NCBI GenBank assembly: GCA_947478475.1
Contig: CANJWD010000007.1
Span: 1-43,623 of the forward strand
DNA from: Enterobacterales bacterium
GTDB lineage: Bacteria > Pseudomonadota > Gammaproteobacteria > Enterobacterales > Enterobacteriaceae
Length of the DNA: 43,623 nt
Direction of reading: 5' to 3'
Of the stretch, positions 18,348 to 26,533 are shown in pieces. The position numbers and the translations under genes were made by a program. How positions within the stretch are numbered: position 1 is the first letter of the stretch; every line of letters begins with the position of its first letter. The notes beneath the pieces were generated by a model. It was not told the origin of the DNA, did no database searches, and worked only from the letters and a program-made list of their open reading frames with translations.

Positions 18348-18778
18348 GGCTGTACTCCGAGACGTTCAAATAAAATCGGCGGGCTGACCAGGCACATCTC
18401 TCTTGTCTCTGCTTTCACGGCAACCTGAATGGTATAGCCGCTGGTGGTGCGTTTGGCACTCTGAGCGTCGAAAATCTGGTAGTTAATCCGCAGTCGATTC
18501 TCATATTCTGTCAGGCTGGCCTGCACACGAATAGGCTGTTCAAACACCAGAGCCGCCCGGTATCTGACGCGGGTGTCTACGATAGGCCACAGATAACCTG
18601 AAACCTGCATTGCACGGTAACCGTAGTTGAACTTACCGAGCAGCGCTTCACGTGCCAGTTCGAAATAGCGAAAATAATTACCATGCCATACCACACCCAT
18701 GGCATCGACATCGTGGAATGGGATGCTTAGTGCCACTTCTGCGCTAAATTCTGCGCTAAATTTGTGATCGGTATTCAA
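18344..18778 (-). CDS. apeK: Acyl-CoA/ACP thioesterase ApeK (4HBT family)
   Basis: This 144-residue hotdog thioesterase carries the 4HBT signature DVDAMGVVWHGNYFRYFE, with the likely catalytic Asp25. It may release or edit acyl chains in APE synthesis. The N-terminus reads FSAEFSAEV, caused by a perfect 12-bp tandem duplication (18737-18760) right after the start. It overlaps apeL by 4 nt and begins 7 nt after the apeJ stop. The catalytic region is intact. Confidence 0.88.
   Translation of the reverse strand: MNTDHKFSAEFSAEVALSIPFHDVDAMGVVWHGNYFRYFELAREALLGKFNYGYRAMQVSGYLWPIVDTRVRYRAALVFEQPIRVQASLTEYENRLRINYQIFDAQSAKRTTSGYTIQVAVKAETREMCLVSPPILFERLGVQP
18737..18760 (-). repeat. Perfect 12-bp tandem repeat at the apeK 5' end
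   Basis: TTCTGCGCTAAA (plus-strand reading) occurs at 18737-18748 and 18749-18760. It is in frame and encodes a duplicated F-S-A-E. Confidence 0.9.
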
Positions 18779-18785
18779 TCAACTA

Positions 18786-20534
18786 TTACTCCTTGTTTTG
18801 GCTCGTTTCCCGTAGTTCAGGCAGTTGCCAGAAATCAAAAAAATTAAACCAGTCGAGCGGTGACAGCAGCGCGTAGTGTTCCAGCCGTTGTGCATAGCGA
18901 TCCACCGCCTGCTGCAATGCCTGCTGGCGATGCTGGCGCGGCAGCATAAGCGGATCGGCAAACCGTTCGCACCAGATACGCAGCTGACCTTGCTGCTGCA
19001 GGGCGAACATCAGTAATACCGGGCAGCGCAAGGCGGCGGCCAGCAGAAATGGTCCTTGTGGAAAGGGCGCCGGGCGACCAAGAAACGGGCTCCATACCAC
19101 GCGGCGATCACTGCCCTCCAGCCGCTGCACTGGGGTACGGTCACCGACAATGGCCAGCCATTCGCCGGCATCCAGTTTTTCTTGCAATAAAAAGGCGGTT
19201 TCCGGCCCAACGTTACTGACCGGGATAACATTGATACCGGCCTGGGGGGCAAATTCTTCCAGTATCTGTCTGAAGCGCTGCGCATGTTCACTAAACACCA
19301 GCGCGTTAATCCGCAGATTTTTGTCCTGTTGTGCCATCGCGCGGCACACTTCGATATCACCCAGATGTGAGGCGAGGATGAGCCTGCCCGCCGATTTACC
19401 CTCTGTCAGGGCCTGCTGTGCACCGGGGGCAAAATCGATATCCCGTCCCCAGCGCAACGCGCCACGCCAGCAGGCTATTTTATCCAGCATGGCGCCGCCA
19501 AAGCGCCGGAAGTGGTGAAAGCTACTCAGTGACTGTGGCAGGATAATTTGCTGTTGCCGGGCATAGCCGCGTACCTGATTTAGCCACTCCTGGGATGCCC
19601 GGCGCGCAACAGTACCGGTCAGCCAAAAATAGCCGGTCACCGGCCAAAGTAACAAATTAAACGCACGACGCCCGCACCGCTTGTAGTGTTGCAACATCAG
19701 ACGCATACCCCACAGCCCTTTACGCTCTGATATGTCCGACCAGTGGGGATAGCGATGGGGATGAGCATGGCGATGCGAATGACGATGAGAATGGTGGCGC
19801 AATAGTGCCGGTATACGCCACAGCATGGCGAAAAAAAGCCGGCAGTGCATCCGGCAGAGGCGAGCGTTATCACGCAGGGTATCGAAATGCGACAGGCCAT
19901 CAGGAGGGTAAGTGACGCGAGTGGGCACAAAGTAACTCTCTGTACCTTGCCAGTAAAGGCGCACCATGACTTCGATATCGAAATCCATGCGCTGACCCAG
20001 TGGCGTGTGATCGGCCAGAGCCAGGGTCGGCAGAATGGGATAAACCCGAAAACCACACATACTGTCTTTTAATGAGAGCGAAAGTGTTTCAGCCCAGACC
20101 CAAATATGGGTGATCCAGCGGCCATAAAGACGCATCCTGGGCACAGAATTATCATAAATGGGTTGCCCGGAAATGAGCCGTTGTGGGTGGAGACGAGCAG
20201 CAGTTAGCATGTGTGGCACATCTTCTGTCTGATGCTGTCCATCAGCATCCAGCTGTACGGCATGGCTGAACCCGGCCACAGCAGCAGCACGCAGCCCATG
20301 CAGCACCGCCGCACCTTTGCCGCTATTTTTTGGCAGACGCAGTAATCGCACTTCTGCATGTAATGTTGCCAGCGCGGACAGTTGTTGTTGCGTGGTGGTA
20401 TTGCTGCCATCGTCAATGATAAAACAGGTCATTCCAAAGGGCACCAGGCGTGCAACAACGCCGGCTATCGTGGCGCCATGGTTATAGCAGGGGATCACCA
20501 CACAGGGAGAAAATAGCGTGCTGTTTAGCGACAT
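18786..20534 (-). CDS. apeJ: Glycosyltransferase-acyltransferase fusion ApeJ
   Basis: This 582-residue two-domain protein starts with a GT-A family 2 glycosyltransferase (about 9-215), with VVIPCYNHG, FIIDDGS and the DADG metal/sugar site (96-99). The C-terminal half (about 300-575) is an LpxL/HtrB-type lysophospholipid acyltransferase, with the HxxxxE motif at His390 (ASHLGDIEV) and an IVGDRTP-like box. In APE clusters this fusion is thought to help build the lipid anchor. An unusual His-rich linker (residues 247-264, alternating His with Ser/Arg/Pro) joins the domains. It overlaps apeI by 10 nt. Confidence 0.88.
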   Translation of the reverse strand: MSLNSTLFSPCVVIPCYNHGATIAGVVARLVPFGMTCFIIDDGSNTTTQQQLSALATLHAEVRLLRLPKNSGKGAAVLHGLRAAAVAGFSHAVQLDADGQHQTEDVPHMLTAARLHPQRLISGQPIYDNSVPRMRLYGRWITHIWVWAETLSLSLKDSMCGFRVYPILPTLALADHTPLGQRMDFDIEVMVRLYWQGTESYFVPTRVTYPPDGLSHFDTLRDNARLCRMHCRLFFAMLWRIPALLRHHSHRHSHRHAHPHRYPHWSDISERKGLWGMRLMLQHYKRCGRRAFNLLLWPVTGYFWLTGTVARRASQEWLNQVRGYARQQQIILPQSLSSFHHFRRFGGAMLDKIACWRGALRWGRDIDFAPGAQQALTEGKSAGRLILASHLGDIEVCRAMAQQDKNLRINALVFSEHAQRFRQILEEFAPQAGINVIPVSNVGPETAFLLQEKLDAGEWLAIVGDRTPVQRLEGSDRRVVWSPFLGRPAPFPQGPFLLAAALRCPVLLMFALQQQGQLRIWCERFADPLMLPRQHRQQALQQAVDRYAQRLEHYALLSPLDWFNFFDFWQLPELRETSQNKE

Positions 20535-20869
20535 AGCTGTATTTTCCCACTACTGGCGATGCTTTCGGATCGCTGCACACCGCGCAGATAGCTAAAAATA
20601 AGCAACTGGTGTGCGGGTCGCCAGTGCAGCTGCAATGTTATCCTGATGCCCGGCAGAAGTGGTTGTTGAAATTTCACCCGTTCAATACCGGAAAACACAT
20701 AATCGGTAGCCAGCAGCTGGCAGCCATAGCGTATTGCCCAGTCAATCTGCGCCACACCTGGCAGGCCGGCAAAATGCCCCTGAAACCACAATAATGATGG
20801 CTGAAGCCAGAGATTCACCCGCACCTGTTGCGCATCGATTTGCGTGCAGGAAAGTTCAATCGGCTGCAT
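20525..20869 (-). CDS. apeI: Hotdog-fold dehydratase subunit ApeI
   Basis: This 114-residue FabZ-like protein contributes the hotdog His: FQGHFAGLPGVAQIDW with His32. In characterised APE systems ApeI pairs with ApeP to form the active 3-hydroxyacyl-ACP dehydratase, and this pair looks complete in its key residues. It overlaps apeH by 14 nt and apeJ by 10 nt. Length is normal for the family. Confidence 0.87.
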   Translation of the reverse strand: MQPIELSCTQIDAQQVRVNLWLQPSLLWFQGHFAGLPGVAQIDWAIRYGCQLLATDYVFSGIERVKFQQPLLPGIRITLQLHWRPAHQLLIFSYLRGVQRSESIASSGKIQLCR

Positions 20870-22268
20870 AAAACAGCTCCTGTAATTGAGCGCAGGTGCG
20901 CTTACCCTGACTGTTAAGCGGCATCTGTGTGACGATGCGCCAGTAGCGCGGCAATGCCACTGGCTCCAGCCACTGACGTAATGTCTGGCGCCACGCGCGT
21001 GTCAGCATCGCTTCGCCACGGTGACCTTGCGGCACTGTCGTGGCAGCATCCAGCACGATCACCGCGCCGATATAGAGACGCCCGCTCCGGGATAGCGTCA
21101 GTGCTGCGGCTTCTGCAACCCCGCTGAGCTGCATGAGGCGGTGTTCAACTTCGCTTAGTGAAATACGTTGTTCTTCAATTTTTATGATCTGATCCTGACG
21201 TCCGCACAGATGAAAACGTCCCTCTCCTGGCGAAAAATCCAGCCGGTCATCCAGTAGCAGCCCTTCGGGTTCTGGGATCAATGGTGAATGTACGCGCCAG
21301 ATTTTTTCTTTTTCATCACTAAGGTCTTTATGGTCTTTGCTAAAGCGTACACCTGGGAAGGGCTGCCAGGGTTCATTATTACGGCTACAGTTGCGCCATG
21401 CCAGCACACCGGTTTCGCTGCTGCCATAAACTTCGTTTAGCCGTACGCCGTAGTACTGTTCTGCCTGGCAGGCGGCATTCCAGGGCAGGAGTCCGCCTGC
21501 CGACAGGACCAGTTCGCAGTGAAAAGCGGGCAAAGCGATATCCAGCCGCCGCAAAAACGCCGGGCTGCTGATGAATACGTAGCGCTTTTCTCTGCTATGG
21601 GCGGCAATATGGGCGGCAAGCTGCTCGGGAAATTGCGTCAGGGCAGAGGAAAATGACAGACCAAGCGCCATCGGCAGCATAATGCGGAAGGTCAGACCAT
21701 AAAGGTGCTGATGGCTAACCGAGGAGAGCAGATGGCAGCCCGCCAGCCGTTTCCCCCATAATGCTGCCAGCCACGCGATTTCATGATCCAGACTTGCTAC
21801 AGGTTTCACCACTTCACGTGGCTGCCCGCGCGATCCTGAAGTAAACAGCACCACCGTCGCATCAGCAGATAGCACAGGCAATAAAGGGGTTTCCGTTGCC
21901 GCCATGGGCTGCTGGCCGGGCCCCACGATCAGGCAGGGGAAGTCAAGTGTCACGAATTTATCACTGAGCAGGGCATCAAATCGAGACCGCTGTTCCTGCA
22001 GCAGTGATTCGCGACTGTGGCCTGGTATTACTGCCGTTTTCGCACTGTGCAGCACTGCCAGCAGTGCCACGGTAAACCAGTAACTGTCATCAAAACAGAG
22101 CGCCCAGCGCTGCTGAGTTGTTGCCTGTAGCCGCTGGCAGAGTGCTATGACCTGCTGGCGCATCTCACCAAGGTAGTAGTGCCGCTCGTCCCCACAGGCG
22201 ACCAGTGTTTGATCTGCGCGGGAGTTATCCAGCCACTGTGCCAGCGGCAGTACCTGGATGTCGTTCAT
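20856..22268 (-). CDS. apeH: AMP-dependent acyl-ACP ligase ApeH
   Basis: This 470-residue adenylating enzyme of the ANL superfamily is expected to activate the aryl starter acid with ATP and load it on an APE carrier protein. Motifs are the P-loop FTSGSRGQPREV (142-153), YGSSETG, and the C-terminal hinge GRQDQIIKIEEQRISLSEVE. I start it at ATG 22268, which overlaps the apeG stop as ATGA; the frame stays open further upstream but that would lie inside apeG. The 5' flank holds an 18-bp tandem duplication. Confidence 0.9.
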   Translation of the reverse strand: MNDIQVLPLAQWLDNSRADQTLVACGDERHYYLGEMRQQVIALCQRLQATTQQRWALCFDDSYWFTVALLAVLHSAKTAVIPGHSRESLLQEQRSRFDALLSDKFVTLDFPCLIVGPGQQPMAATETPLLPVLSADATVVLFTSGSRGQPREVVKPVASLDHEIAWLAALWGKRLAGCHLLSSVSHQHLYGLTFRIMLPMALGLSFSSALTQFPEQLAAHIAAHSREKRYVFISSPAFLRRLDIALPAFHCELVLSAGGLLPWNAACQAEQYYGVRLNEVYGSSETGVLAWRNCSRNNEPWQPFPGVRFSKDHKDLSDEKEKIWRVHSPLIPEPEGLLLDDRLDFSPGEGRFHLCGRQDQIIKIEEQRISLSEVEHRLMQLSGVAEAAALTLSRSGRLYIGAVIVLDAATTVPQGHRGEAMLTRAWRQTLRQWLEPVALPRYWRIVTQMPLNSQGKRTCAQLQELFYAAD

Positions 22269-22888
22269 GGCGCTCTTGTCACCCGTTGTCCTCTTATCAC
22301 TCGTTGTCTGATAAGCCATTCTGCTCCAAATAACAAACCGCCGAGCAGATAGCTGATCAGGCCATTCCATAACAGCCACAGACGCATGTCCGCCGCGAGG
22401 CAAGTTGCCAGTGCAATGGCACCGTTACCTATAAAAAACAGGCACCACACCTGCGTGACGCAGCGAGTATACGGCACGGCCTCGGCTGGCAGGCAGGGAT
22501 CACGCCAGCGAGCCAGTTGCTCTGCCAGCGGCTTACCGTGAAACAGTGAACCGGCAAACAGCAGTAACAGAGCCCCATTGACGGCAACCGGATAGTAGGC
22601 CAGTAGCTGATGGTCGCGTAACAGGTAACTGGTCAGACAGAGTGCCGCACCGCTGATTGCCAGCATGTTGCCCAACTGGCCTGCTGGCTGCGCGCCACTA
22701 ACATTGCGTAGCCGTGGCAGAAAACGCAGCCGTAGCAGGAAAAATAGCAGCAGCAGCAGCGGCAGCCAGCGTAACTGTGGCTGGAGCACAGCCTGCCATA
22801 CCAGGAGAGGCCATGCCAGCATCAGCAGTATGCTAAAAATACGCGACAGGCCTCTGCTCACTGAATACCCTGTTGCCGCCACTGACAT
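22265..22888 (-). CDS. apeG: Integral membrane protein ApeG
   Basis: This 207-residue inner-membrane protein of unknown reaction is conserved at this place in APE clusters (COG4648 type). Hydrophobic segments lie at about 14-32, 40-55, 71-88, 95-112, 145-165 and 167-188. The hydrophilic tail RQRVIRGQRVTRAP comes from an 18-bp duplication (22273-22308). It begins directly after apeF and overlaps apeH by 4 nt. Confidence 0.85.
   Translation of the reverse strand: MSVAATGYSVSRGLSRIFSILLMLAWPLLVWQAVLQPQLRWLPLLLLLFFLLRLRFLPRLRNVSGAQPAGQLGNMLAISGAALCLTSYLLRDHQLLAYYPVAVNGALLLLFAGSLFHGKPLAEQLARWRDPCLPAEAVPYTRCVTQVWCLFFIGNGAIALATCLAADMRLWLLWNGLISYLLGGLLFGAEWLIRQRVIRGQRVTRAP
22273..22308 (-). repeat. 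18-bp tandem repeat at the apeG 3' end
   Basis: Units at 22273-22290 and 22291-22308 (CTCTTGTCACCCGTTGTC and CTCTTATCACTCGTTGTC in plus-strand reading) differ at two bases. They encode the near-repeated tail of ApeG. Confidence 0.85.
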
Positions 22889-23155
22889 TTAGCGTTCCTG
22901 TAGCAGTTGTTCCAATGCATTGACAATATCCTGCACCGTGCGTACTGATTTAAATATTTCCGGCTGAATTTTATGCCCGATTTTTTTTTGCAAATGTACC
23001 ACCATATCCACAGCATCGATGCTGTCCAGCCCCAGTTCTTCATACAGGCGTGCCTCTGGCGTTATCTGATCCGGCGTCAGTTCAAACAGGCTGACGAGCA
23101 GCGCAGAAACTTCCTGATAAATAGTTTGTTTATTCATCATAAACTCGTTTTTCAT
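22889..23155 (-). CDS. apeF: Acyl carrier protein ApeF
   Basis: This is the second of two tandem acyl carrier proteins. The phosphopantetheine site is LGLDSIDAVD with Ser45 when started at ATG 23155. Helical ACP features follow (MVVHLQKKIG, IVNALEQLL). Start options are 23155, which lies 5 nt after the apeE stop and gives MKNEFMMNK, and 23140/23137, which have a closer Shine-Dalgarno (ACGAG). I took 23155 for its tight coupling to apeE, with low certainty. Carrier of the growing polyene in the type II system. Confidence 0.88.
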   Translation of the reverse strand: MKNEFMMNKQTIYQEVSALLVSLFELTPDQITPEARLYEELGLDSIDAVDMVVHLQKKIGHKIQPEIFKSVRTVQDIVNALEQLLQER

Positions 23156-23159
23156 CCGG

Positions 23160-23432
23160 TCAGATAGCCCGCAGCTGGCGCTGCAATGTAATAAATGCCG
23201 CCAAAGTGGCGATCGAGTAAAAATGCTGCCGCATTTCCTCCGTCTCTGCCGACAGTACCAGCCCATAGCGATTCTTTACCATCAACCCAAGCTCCAGGGC
23301 ATCAATGGAGTCAAGCCCCAGACCCTCTCCAAATAGTGGCGCATGGGTGTCTATGTCATCGGCATCCATCCCCTCCAGATTGAGTGTGCTGATGATCATG
23401 TTTTTTATCTCAAGGTGTAACTCTTCCATCAT
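23160..23432 (-). CDS. apeE: Acyl carrier protein ApeE
   Basis: This 90-residue acyl carrier protein has phosphopantetheine site Ser42 in GLGLDSIDALELGL, followed by MVKNRYGLVL. Together with ApeF it gives the two carriers of characterised APE synthases. The start codon overlaps the apeD stop (ATGA); ATG 23429 is an in-frame alternative. No phosphopantetheinyl transferase gene is seen in the window, so activation must come from elsewhere. Confidence 0.9.
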   Translation of the reverse strand: MMEELHLEIKNMIISTLNLEGMDADDIDTHAPLFGEGLGLDSIDALELGLMVKNRYGLVLSAETEEMRQHFYSIATLAAFITLQRQLRAI

Positions 23433-24292
23433 TTGTTTCCAACAGGGTGACTATTTTTTGGCGTTAATAACTGTGTTAAATGGCGCGTCAGCTGGCGCGC
23501 ATTCAGTATCTGTATCGTGCCTGGATCAGCACTATTCTTAGCAGTATCGTTCAAACCGGTAATAAAATTTTCATTCGTGATGCGTGGCTGTACCGTGACG
23601 GAAAAAACCGGTTTTTCCGGCGGAATGTGATACCAGCGGTTCTGTTTACTCAGGGTACTCTGGCTGCAACGAATATGCACAACGCATAAATCACAGCCGG
23701 TGCGCAGGGCGATGTTAGCAGCACCGCGTAGCAGACGCAGCGGCTCTCCCGGATGAGTGCGTGTCCCCTCCGGGAAGAGCAGAATGTTGTTGCCCGCAGC
23801 CAGTCGTCGTTGAATTTCCGGTATCAGGGTATCCGCCTGAGCGTTTTGCAAATACCCCGCTGCACGTATTACCCCTTTAATAAAAGGGTTATGCTGTAAT
23901 TCCGCTTTGACCAGGCAGTCAATATCCGGCATCACTGAAGCCAGCAGTACATAGTCGATAAGCGTTGGATGATTGGCGACGATCAGACAACCCTGTTTCG
24001 CAGGTGGCAAACTGGCTCCCTCAATATGATAATCCAGTACGCCTGCCAGGCGTGCGGTGCGCAGAAACACGCGAAAGCTGGCAGCAATAGCGCGCCGCAT
24101 TTTATAGCGCTGACGATATTGATCCGCTTCTGTTAGCAACAGCACGTTGCACCAAACCAGCGATAGCAATAGTCCGCCTATGCCAAATAGTGCGAAGCAA
24201 CAGCCGGTCATTAGCAGGCGCCACAACCTGTTCAGCCCCGCTGTTATTTTTTTCTGCCGGTGCAAAGTGTTCTGCCGGTGCAAAGAGCTCAT
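23429..24292 (-). CDS. apeD: PlsC-type 1-acyl-glycerol-3-phosphate acyltransferase ApeD
   Basis: This membrane-bound acyltransferase has the NHxxxxD motif as NHPTLID (107-113) and the PEGTRT box (174-179), plus an N-terminal hydrophobic segment (about 29-55). It is thought to place acyl or aryl polyene chains on a lipid. I start at ATG 24292, which overlaps the apeC stop as TGATG; an upstream ATG at 24307 is possible. The N-terminus LHRQNTLHRQ results from an 18-bp tandem duplication (24252-24287). Confidence 0.87.
   Translation of the reverse strand: MSSLHRQNTLHRQKKITAGLNRLWRLLMTGCCFALFGIGGLLLSLVWCNVLLLTEADQYRQRYKMRRAIAASFRVFLRTARLAGVLDYHIEGASLPPAKQGCLIVANHPTLIDYVLLASVMPDIDCLVKAELQHNPFIKGVIRAAGYLQNAQADTLIPEIQRRLAAGNNILLFPEGTRTHPGEPLRLLRGAANIALRTGCDLCVVHIRCSQSTLSKQNRWYHIPPEKPVFSVTVQPRITNENFITGLNDTAKNSADPGTIQILNARQLTRHLTQLLTPKNSHPVGNK
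24252..24287 (-). repeat. 18-bp tandem repeat at the apeD 5' end
   Basis: TTCTGCCGGTGCAAAGTG (24252-24269) is followed by TTCTGCCGGTGCAAAGAG (24270-24287), differing in one base (plus-strand reading). It is in frame and gives the repeated LHRQ near the ApeD start. Confidence 0.9.
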
Positions 24293-25011
24293 CAGCGCCG
24301 CCAGCACCAGTTCAGGCGTTCACCGGTTACCCGGAATTCAGAATGTCCGGCCAGCCAGCCATGTAAAAATTGCAGCCCTTGCGGTAATTCTGGCTCAGTT
24401 TGTAAGGTAACGGGCTCCACAGTGCAGTGCAGCGCTGCCCTGGTATCCAGCAAAAATGCCACTGCCCAGGAGTAATCTGGCATTGCTGGTGGCAGCCAGG
24501 GCTGATAAAAATCCGGAATGGCGCCGTCGAAGTCGACCAGCAGTACCCGATGATACCCATTGCTCTGCAATGCATGGACTTCGCACAGTGCCTGCTGGAA
24601 GGTATCAATGCCGGCTGATAACGATGTAGCGGGCACCGATATTTTTGCTGCGATGGCCAGATTGCCTGCTGCTGAATTATGCACTGACATCACAAAATCT
24701 GTCGGTGACAGGCTATTTTGATGCGCCAGCTGCGTGAGTAGCTGAAAATTACTTTCGAGTTCACCGTGGCGGCTGCAAAATACCAGCGCATCCACCTGCT
24801 GGCGGCGCACCAGCGCCAGACCACAGCCAGCCGCCAGACGGCTACCTGTATTCAGACGACGTGCTATCATCGCCGGTAACGGGACACAACCTGTTAGCTT
24901 TGCCTTGCGGTCGATCCGTGCCGGTTGCCGGGCCCACTGCTGCCATTCAGCCGTCGTTGTTAGCGCTGGGGCGACCGCCTGCCAGTCAACAATGTTAAAG
25001 GCCAGTTTCAT
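24292..25011 (-). CDS. apeC: Chain-length factor-like ketosynthase ApeC
   Basis: This 239-residue short ketosynthase-like protein (Ketoacyl-synt_2 type) lacks the active-site Cys: the nucleophile region reads SVHNSAAGNLAI (109-120). This is normal for the chain-length factor partner of ApeO. Upstream, a 13-bp tandem duplication (25015-25040) lies directly before the start and alters the ribosome-binding region (GCTGAGAG). It is the first gene of the compact apeC-R run, 405 nt downstream of apeB. Confidence 0.87.
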   Translation of the reverse strand: MKLAFNIVDWQAVAPALTTTAEWQQWARQPARIDRKAKLTGCVPLPAMIARRLNTGSRLAAGCGLALVRRQQVDALVFCSRHGELESNFQLLTQLAHQNSLSPTDFVMSVHNSAAGNLAIAAKISVPATSLSAGIDTFQQALCEVHALQSNGYHRVLLVDFDGAIPDFYQPWLPPAMPDYSWAVAFLLDTRAALHCTVEPVTLQTEPELPQGLQFLHGWLAGHSEFRVTGERLNWCWRR

Positions 25012-25014
25012 CTC

Positions 25015-25040
25015 TCAGCCATTTTTGTCAGCCATTTTTG
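25015..25040 (-). repeat. Perfect 13-bp tandem repeat before apeC
   Basis: TCAGCCATTTTTG occurs at 25015-25027 and 25028-25040 (plus-strand reading), immediately 5' of the apeC start codon at 25009-25011. Confidence 0.9.
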
Positions 25041-25138
25041 AGTAGCAAATACAAGGGACAGACTCGGTTAAATGATAGACTCTGTTAAATTCTAGACGAA
25101 TTACACACGCCCGGAGATAAAAAAGCAGCGCTTTCACT

Positions 25139-25325
25139 ATTTTTGGTGAATAACGGCGTTTTTTTTATGGGTTATAGCGTAGTGGCGTCAGAGATGGCCG
25201 ATTACTTCACTGCAATGGCAGACAGTTTTAGTTGAATATCGCGGTCAAGATTGTTTACCCAACGGTTATAATTACGATGAATATGGCCATTTTCTGCCAT
25301 TAAATTGTGGCTGTTCACATAATTA
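25139..25325 (-). repeat. Duplicated block A, copy 1 (apeA 3' end and downstream)
   Basis: This matches 27059-27245 over 187 bp with three mismatches by eye. It covers the last 41 codons of apeA plus about 60 bp of downstream DNA. It belongs to a larger tandem duplication. Confidence 0.9.
25202..25325 (-). pseudogene. apeA remnant (C-terminal end only)
   Basis: The final 41 codons of the lipoprotein gene apeA, ending in the same TAA, remain here with one silent and one missense change (Gln to His). At 25323-25325 the sequence jumps directly to DNA that lies upstream of apeA in the other copy, so about 300 bp holding the signal peptide and most of the gene are deleted. The junction shares TTA with both parents. 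The region 25012-25416 has no intact gene: it holds this remnant, the direct repeat and AT-rich DNA. Confidence 0.85.
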
Positions 25326-25587
25326 TTTGGCCAACAGGCCCGGACAGCGGAAATTTGTGGTCACAGAATGTATCACAGCTTGCCAGTAGCATCCGGCTTT
25401 TTATCGATGTTTGGGGTTATAAGAGCGTTTTTTTACAGATGAGCAGCGTATGACCAATGCCAATGTTGTCAATCTGTTGCTCTACGGTAAATCCTGCCAG
25501 CGTCAGGCACCGCAGAAAATTTTCAGCGCGGTAGAAACGGCTATTGCCGTTAGCCATAGCGGTGAAATAGAGCGACAACGCATTGAT
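25323..25587 (-). repeat. Duplicated block B, copy 1 (apeB 3' end and downstream)
   Basis: This matches 27547-27807 with about ten differences and a 4-nt indel by eye. It includes the last 57 codons of apeB. Here the block continues into an intact apeB; in the other copy it breaks off. Confidence 0.9.
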
Positions 25588-26490
25588 GCTGAAAGCGCCC
25601 GCTTCGTGGGGTTGTCTGTCCCAGAACAGCTCCAGAATGCAGATCTTCGCCTGAGGTTTTATCACGCTGGCTATTTTTTTTAGAATGACAACAATCTGGG
25701 CTTCGCTGAAGCAATCGAGAAACTGGCTCATCCACCAGATATCGGCTTCAGCTGGCAATGGCGTATCGCTAAGCAGATCGACGCTTAGGGTGCTGATACG
25801 CGCTGACATACCCTGAGCGGTAATACTTTCCTGTACCAGCGCAGTCTGTTGTGGCAGATCGAGGATGGTTACACCCACCTGTTCATTGTACTCGCAACAG
25901 CGCAATGCCCATCTTCCCGTATTACCACCGAGGTCATAAAGATGTTGCGGTGCCAGCGCAAACACATAGGGCAGTGCGCCGCTAAATGCTGCGTCAGAGT
26001 AGTAGTGATCACAAGCAAACCAGCTGCGGCGGGCAGCCTCTGGTAGCGCATTCAGCGCCGGATAGATAGTTGGCCAGTCACCAAATACTTGCAGGCCGGA
26101 AGGCTTGCCCTGCTCCAGCGCCTGCCTGAGGTAGTACAATCCCTGGTAGCAGACGTCCTGAGTGAAATCCATGTTGATGCGCGTCATGCGGTCATGCAGT
26201 AAAAAGTGCCCGATTTTGCCAAGCACGTAATGTTCATCACGCTGACAGAGAATGCGTCCGCTCAGGCCCATATCGAGCAGCACACCGACAGCATAATCGC
26301 TGAGCATGCAATGATTGCAGATAGCGCTGCGTATCGCGCCCTGTTCTCCCTGACTGTCAAGGAAAGCCAGAATGCCCAGAGAGCGCAGGTTGCATGCTGC
26401 CTGAAACAGCATCGGTGCAAAGGCGATTTTTTGCGCCTCAGTAATGGCTTCCAGTGCGCTGATATCGTCTTTATCGTAAGAATGATCCAC
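25417..26490 (-). CDS. apeB: SAM-dependent methyltransferase ApeB
   Basis: This 357-residue class I methyltransferase has an N-terminal dimerisation/winged-helix half (about 20-100) and a Rossmann domain with SAM motif DLGGNTG (186-192), then TILDLPQQ and a DIWWMSQFLDCFSE segment. It resembles O-methyltransferases of the PF00891 type; in APE clusters it likely methylates the aryl head group (inference). A GAGGAAAA lies 14 nt or so before the ATG at 26490. It is the intact copy of a duplicated gene; a 57-codon fragment of its twin lies at 27637-27807. Confidence 0.85.
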   Translation of the reverse strand: MDHSYDKDDISALEAITEAQKIAFAPMLFQAACNLRSLGILAFLDSQGEQGAIRSAICNHCMLSDYAVGVLLDMGLSGRILCQRDEHYVLGKIGHFLLHDRMTRINMDFTQDVCYQGLYYLRQALEQGKPSGLQVFGDWPTIYPALNALPEAARRSWFACDHYYSDAAFSGALPYVFALAPQHLYDLGGNTGRWALRCCEYNEQVGVTILDLPQQTALVQESITAQGMSARISTLSVDLLSDTPLPAEADIWWMSQFLDCFSEAQIVVILKKIASVIKPQAKICILELFWDRQPHEAGAFSINALSLYFTAMANGNSRFYRAENFLRCLTLAGFTVEQQIDNIGIGHTLLICKKTLL

Positions 26491-26533
26491 TTTCTGTTTT
26501 CCTCATTCAATATCATCACAATTTGTTTACAGC

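Noticed and set aside
24655-24690. Missing active-site Cys in ApeC
   Set aside because: Chain-length factor-type partners of APE ketosynthases normally lack the Cys, so this is not a lesion.
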